Positions 27,961-35,659 of a stretch of DNA of 64,000 nucleotides are shown in pieces (position 1 is the stretch's first letter; each line of letters opens with the position of its first letter). Origin of the DNA: Streptomyces lydicus (GTDB lineage Bacteria; Actinomycetota; Actinomycetes; Streptomycetales; Streptomycetaceae); contig NZ_JNZA01000015.1 of NCBI RefSeq assembly GCF_000717345.1, forward strand, positions 166,776 to 230,775, given 5' to 3'. A model generated the notes under the pieces. It was not told the DNA's origin, ran no database searches, and was given only the letters and a program-made list of their open reading frames with translations. The position numbers were made by a program, and so were the translations under genes.

Positions 27961-28048
27961 GTCCGGGTGGCGGAATGGCAGACGCGCTAGCTTGAGGTGC
28001 TAGTGCCCTTTATCGGGCGTGGGGGTTCAAGTCCCCCCTCGGACACCA
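27961..28048 (+). tRNA. tRNA-Leu (anticodon GAG)
   Basis: An 88-nt type II tRNA. The acceptor stem GTCCGGG pairs with CTCGGAC (one G-T), followed by discriminator A and an encoded CCA at 28046-28048. The anticodon arm CTAGC-TTGAGGT-GCTAG places GAG at 34-36. A variable arm (TGCCCTTTATCGGGCG) and the T arm GGGGG-TTCAAGT-CCCCC follow. It reads CUC/CUU codons. Confidence 0.97.
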
Positions 28049-28060
28049 CGTACCAACGAG

Positions 28061-28093
28061 TGCGGATCGGGAAGCTTCCCGGTCCGCATTTTT
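28061..28093 (+). terminator. Intrinsic terminator of the tRNA-Leu gene
   Basis: A hairpin TGCGGATCGGGAAG / CTTCCCGGTCCGCA (nearly all paired) followed by TTTTT, starting 12 nt after the tRNA CCA end. One of the few T-tailed terminators here. Confidence 0.9.
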
Positions 28094-28202
28094 CGTGTGC
28101 GGGCCGCGGTCGCTCAGCTGGGTGCCGGCCGCGCGTGGAGCCGTTCGAAATCTGCCCGATTTGGGGGTTCCATTCCGGTATGTGCGGAGTATTCTGTACT
28201 TA

Positions 28203-28380
28203 GACCTACGGGGCGAGCGAGGGAGTTCGTGCCGAAGTGGCCTCAGGTTTAGAGAGCCCTGGCTTTCGCTGAGGACGTGAACGACGGTCGGGCTGAGAGG
28301 CCGAATGGTCGCAAGACCGGACGGCGACCCCAAGCACCTGATCCGGACAATGCCGGCGAAGGGAGCCCACCTCGTAGGTC
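28203..28380 (+). promoter_or_regulatory. TPP (thi-box) riboswitch aptamer with extended P3 arm, orphan
   Basis: The 3' half carries the TPP-aptamer core: CTGAGA at 28293-28298, then GACCCC, ACCTGATCCGG (28336 on), ACAATGCCGGCG and AAGGGA, close to the consensus. The 5' end GACCTACG (28203-28210) pairs perfectly with CGTAGGTC (28373-28380) as P1, directly followed by GGGG, which can form P2 with GACCCC. The roughly 78 nt between P2 and CTGAGA would form an unusually long P3 arm, including CCTCAG/CTGAGG; a GGTC-GCAA-GACC hairpin lies between CTGAGA and P2'. A terminator follows after 9 nt and there is no thiamine gene: the next gene is on the other strand. Confidence 0.85.
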
Positions 28381-28389
28381 GTGAATGTG

Positions 28390-28422
28390 GGAGTGGCCCC
28401 GCCCAAGGGTGGGGCCACTCTC
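28390..28422. terminator. Strong hairpin terminator behind the TPP aptamer
   Basis: Arms GAGTGGCCCC (28391-28400) and GGGGCCACTC (28411-28420) pair perfectly, with an inner CCC-AA-GGG extension. It ends the riboswitch transcript and lies 18 bp beyond the stop of the convergent GMC oxidoreductase gene, so it probably serves both strands. Confidence 0.88.
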
Positions 28423-28439
28423 CTGTCGAGCGGGCGCCC

Positions 28440-30005
28440 TCAGGAGGCGCCCTTGATCATGTCTGCGCACTTCTCCCCGATCATCATCGTGGTGATGCAG
28501 GGGTTCACGGTCGTCAGCAGCGGCATCGCCGAGCCGTCGGCCACCCGCAGACCGGTGACGCCCTTGACGCGCAGCTGCGGGTCGAGGGGGGCCGCCGGGT
28601 CGTCGGGTGCGCCCATCCGGACGGTGCAGGCCGGGTGGTAGACGGTGTTGTGGGTGTCGCGGAGGTAGGCGAACAGCTCGGCGTCGGTGTGTGCGGAGGG
28701 TCCGGGAGCGAGTTCGGCGCCGGCCCAGCCGGCCATCGGGTCCTGGGAGACGATCTTCCGGGCGAGGCGCAGACCGTGGATCATGACGCGTACGTCGTGT
28801 TCCTCGGTGAAGTAGCGCGGGTCGACCTTGGGCTTGTCGCGGAAGTCGCGGGTGCGCAGCCGGACCGTGCCGCGGGAGCGGGCGCGGGTGACGTTCGGCG
28901 TGAGGCAGAAAGCGTTCTCCGAGGTGGGGTAGCCGCGCCGGTAGGTGTTCATGTCGAAGGGCATCGAGCCGTAGTGGAACATCAGATCCGGCCGGTCGAG
29001 GCCCGGCTCGGTGTCGGCGAAGATCCCGATCTCCCACCACTGGGTCGACGAGGTCACCATCGGCTGCTTCGCCTCCCACATGATCACGCCCTCCGGGTGG
29101 TCCTGGAGGTTGGATCCGACGCCGGGGGCGGCGACGAGCGGCTCGATGCCGAGGGCGCTGAGGTGAGCCGCCGGTCCGATGCCGGAGAGCATCAGCAGCT
29201 TGGGTGAGTCGATGGCGCCGCAGGAGACGACCACCTCGCGGCGGGCGTTGACGGTACGGGTGTGGATCAGGTCGGGGGCGAGGTAGTCCACGCCCGTGCA
29301 GCGCCGCGCGGAGTCGAAGTTCAGGCGCTTGGCCTGGAGTCCGGTCCGTACGTCGAGGTTGCGGCGGTCGCCCATGACGGGGTGCAGATAGGACACCGAC
29401 GCCGAGGAACGCGTCCCGTCGGGGCGGCAGTTGATCTGGAACCAGTGGGCGCCGCGGACGACGGTTTCGCCGGTGTTGAACGGGGTGGTGGGGATGCCGG
29501 CCGCCGCGCAGGCTTCGAGCAGGGCGGCGCCGCACGGGTCGCGGGGCGGGACCGTGCGCAGGGTGACCGGGCCGCTGCGGCCGTGGTGGTCGCCGGGCGC
29601 GTCATTGCTCTCCAGCCGCTGGTAGAGCGGGAAGCAGTCGGCCGCGCTCCAGCCCGTGCAGCCCAGCGCCGCCCACTCGTCGAGGTCCTCGGCCGGTGCC
29701 CAGAAGGCGATGCAGGAGTTGTGCGAGGAGCAGCCGCCGAGCACCTTGGCGCGGGCGTGCCGCATGAAGCTGTTGCCCTCCACCTGCGGTTCGACCGGAT
29801 AGTCCCAGTCGTAGCCGGACTCCAGCAGCCCCATCCAGCGGTCCAGGCGCAGCACGTTGTCGTCACCGACGTCGGACGGGCCGGCCTCCAGGAGGCAGAC
29901 GGTGACGTCGGGGTCCTCGCTGAGCCGGGCGGCCACGACGGAACCGGCCGTGCCGCCGCCGACCACGACGTAGTCGAACTCGTCCACGGGCGTCTCTTGG
30001 GACAT
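28440..30005 (-). CDS. GMC oxidoreductase, choline dehydrogenase-like
   Basis: A 521-residue FAD enzyme of the glucose-methanol-choline family. The N-terminal FAD motif is YVVVGGGTAGSVVAARLSE. GMC signatures follow: KVLGGCSSHN, and later GAIDSPKLLMLSGIGPA. The catalytic histidine sits in TVYHPACTVRMG, with the closing block TTVNPCITTMMIGEKCAD. It is the third gene of an operon with a betaine aldehyde dehydrogenase and a permease, so oxidation of choline to betaine aldehyde is the likely role. The ATG at 30005 has GGAG upstream and lies 14 bp after the permease stop. Confidence 0.9.
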   Translation of the reverse strand: MSQETPVDEFDYVVVGGGTAGSVVAARLSEDPDVTVCLLEAGPSDVGDDNVLRLDRWMGLLESGYDWDYPVEPQVEGNSFMRHARAKVLGGCSSHNSCIAFWAPAEDLDEWAALGCTGWSAADCFPLYQRLESNDAPGDHHGRSGPVTLRTVPPRDPCGAALLEACAAAGIPTTPFNTGETVVRGAHWFQINCRPDGTRSSASVSYLHPVMGDRRNLDVRTGLQAKRLNFDSARRCTGVDYLAPDLIHTRTVNARREVVVSCGAIDSPKLLMLSGIGPAAHLSALGIEPLVAAPGVGSNLQDHPEGVIMWEAKQPMVTSSTQWWEIGIFADTEPGLDRPDLMFHYGSMPFDMNTYRRGYPTSENAFCLTPNVTRARSRGTVRLRTRDFRDKPKVDPRYFTEEHDVRVMIHGLRLARKIVSQDPMAGWAGAELAPGPSAHTDAELFAYLRDTHNTVYHPACTVRMGAPDDPAAPLDPQLRVKGVTGLRVADGSAMPLLTTVNPCITTMMIGEKCADMIKGAS

Positions 30006-30019
30006 CGTGCCGTCTCCAG

Positions 30020-31609
30020 TCAGGGGGTGCGGGGGGTGGGGGAGTCCGGGATGTCGTCGTCGGGCCGGACGGCGGCGTGCATGGCGAGCACACCCGTCTT
30101 CTTGCGCTGCACGAACCAGTAGTAGGCGAAGCCGCCGAGCCCCACGACGCCGATGAACAGGAACGCGCCCCAGCGCAGGTACCAGTGCTGCGGGCCGGTC
30201 GCGTTGTAGACCGCGGCCCGCGGCCAGGCCAGGTTGACCGACATTCCGATGCCCCAGCAGACGGCGAGGAAGTTCACCGGGAGCCCGAACCTGCCCAGGG
30301 AGAACTTCCCCTCCCGCGGGGTCCAGTTGCCGCGCAGCCGCTGCACCAGCATCGGCAGGGTCACCGCCAGGTAGGCCAGGTAGATCATGATGATCGCGAT
30401 GCTGGTGATCACCGAGAAGATCTGCGGCTGGTTGACGTTGAGGAACAGGATGCCGACCGCCACCAGACCGATGACGACGGCGGGCAGCACCGGTGTCTGG
30501 AAGCGCGGGCTCACCTTGGCCAGCAGCGACGCGGCCGGCAGGTTGTTGTCCCGGGCCATCGCGAAGGCCAGCCGGATGCCGGCGGTGTGCACCGCCAGTT
30601 CGCACACGGTGATCGCGATGACCACACACCACAGCACGACCAGCCCCACCGTCGAGCCGAGGGTGGCGAGCACCACGTACTGGAGGCCGTCCACGGACAG
30701 CTCCTTGGCGTGCAGGTCGGGCACCGCCAGCAGCGCGAAGAGCAGGATCAGACCGCCGATGAGGAACGACGCGATGAGCGCGCGCAGGATCGCCCGGGGC
30801 GCGTTGCGGGCCGGGTCCTTGGACTCCTCACCGAGCGACGACGCGGTGTCGAAGCCGTACATGACGTACGCCGAGGCCAGCGACGCGGTCAGGAACGCAC
30901 CGAAGTAGCCGAGGGACTGGCCCTCGCCCAGGCCGAAGGTGTCCAGGACCGCGCTGGGCCCGCGGGTGATGTGTGCGGCGAGCAGCAGGACCAGGATGAC
31001 GGCGGCGATCAGCTCGATCGCCACGCCGGCGGAGTTGATCCGGGCCATCAGCTTGACGCCGAAGGCGTTGACCAGGGTGGTGAAGGTGACCAGGATCGTG
31101 CCGAGCAGCACCGCGTTGGCGGCCGCCGACTTCCCCGTCCCGTCGCCGATGAACTGGAACCACGACGAGATCTGCGGCAGCGTCACCTGGTACGCCAGCG
31201 CCACCGCCGACAGCGACACCATCGACGCGGTCAGCATCATCCAGCCGCCGAGCCATCCGACGTGCGGGCCGCCCAGCTGCTTGGCCCAGTTGTAGATCGA
31301 TCCGGCCACCGGGTAGCGGGCGGCCAGCTCACAGAAGCACAGCGCCACCATCAGCTGCCCGACGAAGACCATCGGCCAGGACCACCAGTACGCCGGACCG
31401 CCGTGCGCGATGCCGAAGTAGAACAGCTGGAAGGTGCCGGTGAGGATCGAGATGTAGCTGATGCCGGCGGCGAAGGTGTGGAAGTTGCCCAGGGTGCGTT
31501 TGAGCTCGGGCTTGTACCCGAGTTCGGCGAGCGAGGCGTCATCGTGGGAGTTGTCGTGGGGGGCGGCTTCGCGCCCGTTGTCCGGACGCGAGGGGCCGGG
31601 ACCGGTCAC
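30020..31609 (-). CDS. APC-family amino acid/choline-type permease
   Basis: A 529-residue transporter with about 12 membrane helices. The cytoplasmic N-terminus ends in LGYKPELKRTLGNFHTFAAG, followed by SYISILTGTFQLF, the start pattern of actinobacterial APC permeases of the GABA/choline type. MYGFDTASSLGEESKDP and AVPDLHAKELSVDGLQYV are further landmarks. The GTG at 31609 overlaps the TGA of the upstream aldehyde dehydrogenase (GTGA), implying coupled translation. Given its neighbours it probably imports choline or a related quaternary amine; that is inference. Confidence 0.88.
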   Translation of the reverse strand: MTGPGPSRPDNGREAAPHDNSHDDASLAELGYKPELKRTLGNFHTFAAGISYISILTGTFQLFYFGIAHGGPAYWWSWPMVFVGQLMVALCFCELAARYPVAGSIYNWAKQLGGPHVGWLGGWMMLTASMVSLSAVALAYQVTLPQISSWFQFIGDGTGKSAAANAVLLGTILVTFTTLVNAFGVKLMARINSAGVAIELIAAVILVLLLAAHITRGPSAVLDTFGLGEGQSLGYFGAFLTASLASAYVMYGFDTASSLGEESKDPARNAPRAILRALIASFLIGGLILLFALLAVPDLHAKELSVDGLQYVVLATLGSTVGLVVLWCVVIAITVCELAVHTAGIRLAFAMARDNNLPAASLLAKVSPRFQTPVLPAVVIGLVAVGILFLNVNQPQIFSVITSIAIIMIYLAYLAVTLPMLVQRLRGNWTPREGKFSLGRFGLPVNFLAVCWGIGMSVNLAWPRAAVYNATGPQHWYLRWGAFLFIGVVGLGGFAYYWFVQRKKTGVLAMHAAVRPDDDIPDSPTPRTP

Positions 31610-33075
31610 TCGAACCACCTCTGCGGCCGCGGCTCCGTATTGCGCCAGATGTGCTTGGCCTCCTGGTACTCCGCCAGCCCGGCGGGACCCAGCTCCCGCC
31701 CGATGCCCGACTGCTTCATCCCGCCCCACTCGGCCTGCGGCACATAGGGGTGGAAGTCGTTGATCCACACCGTCCCCGCGCGCAGCCGCCGCGCGACCCG
31801 GTGCGCACGCCCGCTGTCCTGCGTCCACACCGCCCCGGCCAGCCCGTACACCGTGTCGTTGGCGAGCGAGACCGCCTCGTCCTCGTCGCGGAACCGCTCG
31901 ACGGTCAGCACCGGGCCGAACGATTCGTCGCGCACCACCGACATGTCCGGGGTGCACTCGTCCAGCACCGTCGGCAGGTAGTAGAAGCCGTTCGCCAGCG
32001 AGGGATCGTCGGGGGCCGCGCCGCCGCAGAGCAGCACCGCGCCCTCCTCCAGTCCGGCCGCGACGTACCGCTCGACCTTCGCGCGGTGCGCCGCGGAGAT
32101 CAGCGGTCCGGTCCGGGCGTGCTCGTCGAAGGGCCCGCCGAGCCGGATCCCCTGGGCACGGGTGACCAGCTCGTCGACGAACGCGTCGTGCAGCTCGTCC
32201 TGGACGAGGAGGCGGGCGCCCGCCGAGCAGACCTGGCCCGAGTGCAGGAAGATCGCCATCAGCGCGTAGTCGACGGCGGTGTCGAAATCGGCGTCCGCGA
32301 AGACGATGTTCGGGTTCTTGCCGCCCAGTTCCAGCGCGATCTTCTTCACCGTGGGCGCGGCCGCCGCCATGATCCGCCGCCCGGTGAGCAGCCCGCCGGT
32401 GAACGACACCATGTCCACCCGGGGGTCCTCGGTCAGCGGCGCGCCGACGTCCTGGCCGGTGCCCAGCACCAGATTGCCGGCACCGGCCGGCAGCCCGGCC
32501 TCGTCCAGCAGCCGCATCAGATGGATGGCGGTGTGCGGGGTCAGTTCGCTGGGCTTCAGGATGAAGGTGTTGCCCGTGACCACCGCGGGGGCGACCTTCC
32601 AGGCGGTCTGCAGCAGCGGGTAGTTCCACGGGGTGATCAGCGCGCAGACGCCGACCGGCTCGTGCCGCACCGTGCTGTCCGCCGCCGCGATGCCGGTGTC
32701 CACGACCCGGTCGGTGCCGCCGGACGCGCCCAGATTGCCGAAGTAGCGGAAGCAGGCGGCGATGTCGTCCATGTCGTACTCGCTCTCGACCAGCCGCTTG
32801 CCGGTGTCCAGCGATTCCGCCCTGGCCAGCTCGTCCTTGTCGCGCTCCAGCAGCTCGGCGACGCGCAGCACCAGCCGGCCGCGCTCGGCGGCCGGCGTCC
32901 CGGGCCAGGGCCCGTCGTCGAAGGCGGTACGGGCCGCGCTGATCGCCGCGGCGGCGTCCTTCGGCCCGCCCTCGTCCACAGTCGCGACCAGGGTGCCGTC
33001 CGCCGGGCAGCGGATCTCCCGCACCTGCCCGTTGGCCGCTGCGGTCCACTGACCGCCGATGAACAGCTCCGGCAT
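31606..33075 (-). CDS. betB: Betaine aldehyde dehydrogenase
   Basis: A 489-residue NAD(P)-dependent aldehyde dehydrogenase of the betaine aldehyde type. Landmarks are ALITPWNYPLLQTAWKVAPA, the general-base Glu in KIALELGGKNPNIVFADA, the nucleophile Cys in LHSGQVCSAGARLLVQ, and EWGGMKQSGIGRELG near the end. It would complete glycine betaine synthesis from choline, an osmoprotectant route. The ATG at 33075 follows GGAGG. It leads a three-gene operon with a permease (4-nt overlap) and a GMC oxidoreductase. Confidence 0.92.
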   Translation of the reverse strand: MPELFIGGQWTAAANGQVREIRCPADGTLVATVDEGGPKDAAAAISAARTAFDDGPWPGTPAAERGRLVLRVAELLERDKDELARAESLDTGKRLVESEYDMDDIAACFRYFGNLGASGGTDRVVDTGIAAADSTVRHEPVGVCALITPWNYPLLQTAWKVAPAVVTGNTFILKPSELTPHTAIHLMRLLDEAGLPAGAGNLVLGTGQDVGAPLTEDPRVDMVSFTGGLLTGRRIMAAAAPTVKKIALELGGKNPNIVFADADFDTAVDYALMAIFLHSGQVCSAGARLLVQDELHDAFVDELVTRAQGIRLGGPFDEHARTGPLISAAHRAKVERYVAAGLEEGAVLLCGGAAPDDPSLANGFYYLPTVLDECTPDMSVVRDESFGPVLTVERFRDEDEAVSLANDTVYGLAGAVWTQDSGRAHRVARRLRAGTVWINDFHPYVPQAEWGGMKQSGIGRELGPAGLAEYQEAKHIWRNTEPRPQRWFE

Positions 33076-33284
33076 GGTGGTGCCTCCGGTCTCCGGGCTC
33101 GTACGAGGCGGTGGCGACGCGCGCCCGGCCGACGGCGCACGGCCGCCGGACCACGTGACGTCACTGCCACTGAGCGTAAGACCGGCGCTGCGGGTCCGCA
33201 CGGTACGAGGGGCCGGGGGAGAGCGGGACGCGGCGCGGGTGGGGCCGATGGGGTGACGGCGGGCCCGGGCGGGACAATGGGGGG

Positions 33285-33788
33285 ATGTCGTCGAACGAGT
33301 CCGCGCCACAGCCGGCGCACCGGGGCGTACGGGAGCCGGCGCCGTACCCGGTCGCCGATGTCGCCGGGTACCTCGCCGGACGCTGGAGCATCGAACGCAC
33401 CGTCCGCGATCTGCGGACCGGCACCCACGGCAGCTTCCGCGGGACCGCCGGATTCCGGCCGGACGCGGCGGCGGAGGCGGGCGACGAGGCGCTGCTGCAC
33501 GTCGAGGAGGGCCGGCTGACGTGGGACGGCACGACGTACCCGGCGAGCCGCACGCTGCGCCTGCGGCCCCGCCCCGACGGCACCGCGGAAGTCGACTTCG
33601 CCGACGGCCGGACCTTCCACGACCTCGACCTTTCCACCGGCCGGTGGAGCGCCGTCCACCCGTGCGCCGCGGACCGCTACGAGGGCACCTTCACCGCCGT
33701 CACCGCCGACGAGTGGCACCTGGAGTGGCGGGTCACCGGCCCGGCGAAGGACCAGTTGCTGCGGACGGTGTACCGGCGGCTCGGCTGA
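33285..33788 (+). CDS. DUF6314 family protein
   Basis: A 167-residue soluble protein. VADVAGYLAGRWSIERTVRD is followed by GSFRGTAGFRP, a lipocalin-like barrel pattern, then FADGRTFHDLDLSTGRW and WHLEWRVTGPAKDQLLRTVY at the C-terminus. These blocks match the actinobacterial family I know as DUF6314, of unknown function. The ATG lies behind a G-rich run. It is divergent from the betaine operon; a link to it is only positional. Confidence 0.8.
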   Translation: MSSNESAPQPAHRGVREPAPYPVADVAGYLAGRWSIERTVRDLRTGTHGSFRGTAGFRPDAAAEAGDEALLHVEEGRLTWDGTTYPASRTLRLRPRPDGTAEVDFADGRTFHDLDLSTGRWSAVHPCAADRYEGTFTAVTADEWHLEWRVTGPAKDQLLRTVYRRLG

Positions 33789-33832
33789 TCTCCGCCGGTC
33801 CGCGGGCCGCGACGCTCACCCGACCGGCCCGC

Positions 33833-34747
33833 TCAGCCCGCCGCCTGCTCCGTGGGCTTCACCGCCCGCAGGGCGTACAGCAGCGGAATGATCGGCTCCG
33901 ACGGCGGCAGCCGCCACCAGCCGTTCTCGGCCCGCACCATGGAGTCGAACCGCTTCCAGGGCAGCAGCTCGGTCTCCCGTACGAGCTCGACGGTCAGCCC
34001 CGCGCCGACCACGGCCGAGATCACCTCACCGAGGCCGTGCCGCCACTCGTAACTGGTCGTCGCCCCCTGGAGGGGAGGTCCGTCGGTGTAGGTGGCGGGG
34101 CTGTCGCTCCGGAGGGGCCCACGGCCCGCCAAGTAGTCGTGGTGCAGCCGGAGTTGCTGACGCGCGGGATCCGGGCTCGGGCCCGGCCCCAGCGCGTCGA
34201 GCAGCGGATGGAACTCCACCAGGTAGAACGTTCCGCCGGGCCGGAGCAGCGCGTTGACGACGCCCGCCCAGGCGGTGAGGTCCGGCAGGTAGCACAGGGC
34301 CCCCTTGCCGGTGTAGACGACGTCGAAGCGGCGGCCGCCGAGCGCCGCCACGGCGTCGTGCACGTCCGCCCGGACGAACTCCATCGCCAGGCCCGCCTCG
34401 CCGGCCAGCCGGCGGGCCTCGGTGACGGCCGCCGCCGAGAAGTCCAGCCCCACGGTGTGCGCCGCGCCCCGCTCGGCGAACGCGGCCGTCTCGGTGCCCA
34501 GATGGCACTGCAGATGCAGCACGTCCCGGCCCGCCACCTCGCCGAGATCCACCCACTCGAACGGCGCGAACCAGTCCTCGGCGCACCGCGAACCGTCCAG
34601 CCCGTAGAACGCGCTCGCCACGTGAACGGGGGTACGGGCGTCCCAGTTGGCCTGGTTGGCGCGGACCATCTCCGCGAGGCCGGGCGGCGGCGTACCCGGT
34701 GCGGTCGCCCTCGGCTCCGGACTCGGCTCACACTTCTCCGTGGTCAT
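33833..34747 (-). CDS. Class I SAM-dependent methyltransferase
   Basis: A 304-residue methyltransferase. Motif I is DVLHLQCHLGTETAAFAERG, the acidic residue ending strand 2 is in TVGLDFSAAAV, the next motif is FVRADVHDA and motif II lies in FDVVYTGKGALCYLP. The C-terminal part (RHGLGEVISAVVGAGLTVEL, LPPSEPIIPLLYALRA) is typical of small-molecule methyltransferases. Its ATG at 34747 has AAGGGAG upstream and lies inside the end of the pseudo-ABC ATPase gene (20-nt overlap), implying coupling. Substrate unknown. Confidence 0.88.
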   Translation of the reverse strand: MTTEKCEPSPEPRATAPGTPPPGLAEMVRANQANWDARTPVHVASAFYGLDGSRCAEDWFAPFEWVDLGEVAGRDVLHLQCHLGTETAAFAERGAAHTVGLDFSAAAVTEARRLAGEAGLAMEFVRADVHDAVAALGGRRFDVVYTGKGALCYLPDLTAWAGVVNALLRPGGTFYLVEFHPLLDALGPGPSPDPARQQLRLHHDYLAGRGPLRSDSPATYTDGPPLQGATTSYEWRHGLGEVISAVVGAGLTVELVRETELLPWKRFDSMVRAENGWWRLPPSEPIIPLLYALRAVKPTEQAAG

Positions 34748-35516
34748 CTCTCCCTTCTACCGCCCCGGTATCCGGGCCACCAGCAGCGGTGGCCGGTTGT
34801 CGACGTCGGCGCGGCGCGGCCGTCACCCGCCCCTGCGACAGCGTCACCAGCCGAGGCGCCCGCCGGACCAGCGCCTCGTCCTCGGTGGCCACGATGCAGC
34901 TGACCCGCCGCTCGCTCCACAGCCGTGCGAACAGCTCGGCCATCCCGGCCCGCGCGTCCCCGGCCAGCCCGTCCGTCGGCCGGTCCGCCAGCAGCACCGC
35001 CGGCCGCTTCACCAATGCCCGCGCCAGCGCCACCCGCCGCCGCGCCCCCTCGTCCAACTCCCCTGGATACGCCTCGGACCGGTCGCCGAGCCCGACCTCC
35101 GCCAGCGCCTCGCCGGCCAGCTCCCGGCGGTCGGCCGGGCGCAGCCGCAGCGGTACGAGCGCGCCCGCCACGTTCTGCCGGGCGGTCAGCCCGGGCGACA
35201 GGCCCGCCGGCACCGAGGGAGCCGCCCCGGCACCGCCGCCGCCCGCGACCGTACCGATCGCCTCCGCCCGGATGCGGGCCAGCCGGCATTCGGTCACGAC
35301 GGCCAGATCCGTGCCGTTGAGCACGACACTGCCCCGGCTGGGCCGCTCCAGCCCGCCGAGGATCCGCAGCAGCGTGGACATGCCCGGGCCGGCCGGGCCG
35401 CGTACGACCAGCGTCCCTCCGTCCTCGACGAAGAACCCCACCTCGTCCAGGACCCGCACCCCGTCCCCGTCCCGGCCGCTTCGGCAGCAGGTGGTCACGC
35501 CGGTCAGGTGGTACAC
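34728..35516 (-). CDS. Degenerate ABC-transporter ATP-binding protein (pseudo-ATPase)
   Basis: A 262-residue protein that aligns along its length with ABC ATPases of the LolD/MacB type, but with nearly every catalytic motif altered. Walker A reads GPAGPGMST, with Met46 replacing the essential Lys. The Q-loop glutamine is missing (IGTVAGGGG). The signature is GELDEGARRRVALARAL instead of LSGGQ. Walker B ends ADRPTD, with Arg179 replacing the catalytic Glu. The switch His is Glu (VATEDE). The frame is intact, with a GTG start behind GGAGGAG, and it overlaps the methyltransferase gene by 20 nt. No permease gene is adjacent. It may be decaying or may serve as a non-hydrolysing partner. Confidence 0.8.
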   Translation of the reverse strand: MYHLTGVTTCCRSGRDGDGVRVLDEVGFFVEDGGTLVVRGPAGPGMSTLLRILGGLERPSRGSVVLNGTDLAVVTECRLARIRAEAIGTVAGGGGAGAAPSVPAGLSPGLTARQNVAGALVPLRLRPADRRELAGEALAEVGLGDRSEAYPGELDEGARRRVALARALVKRPAVLLADRPTDGLAGDARAGMAELFARLWSERRVSCIVATEDEALVRRAPRLVTLSQGRVTAAPRRRRQPATAAGGPDTGAVEGRDDHGEV

Positions 35517-35659
35517 GGTGCACGCTCCTCCAGGCCGTCGGCCGGGTGCGCGACGCTCCTTCGATGACCGTAGGAAACGGGCGTGACCGGTCGATAAGGG
35601 CGGCGTGAGAGCGCGATGAGAAACCCGCCGCGGCGGAGCCGGCCTCCCCTGTTTGCCCG

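Noticed and set aside
28305..29207. A 300-codon + strand frame following the TPP aptamer
   Set aside because: It is antisense to the GMC oxidoreductase, has no thiamine-gene similarity and starts inside the aptamer, so it cannot be the riboswitch target.
31610..33154. Upstream extension of the permease frame giving a 1044-codon protein
   Set aside because: Only the C-terminal 529 residues are permease. The upstream part is an out-of-frame shadow of the betaine aldehyde dehydrogenase gene; the GTG at 31609 fits the coupled start.
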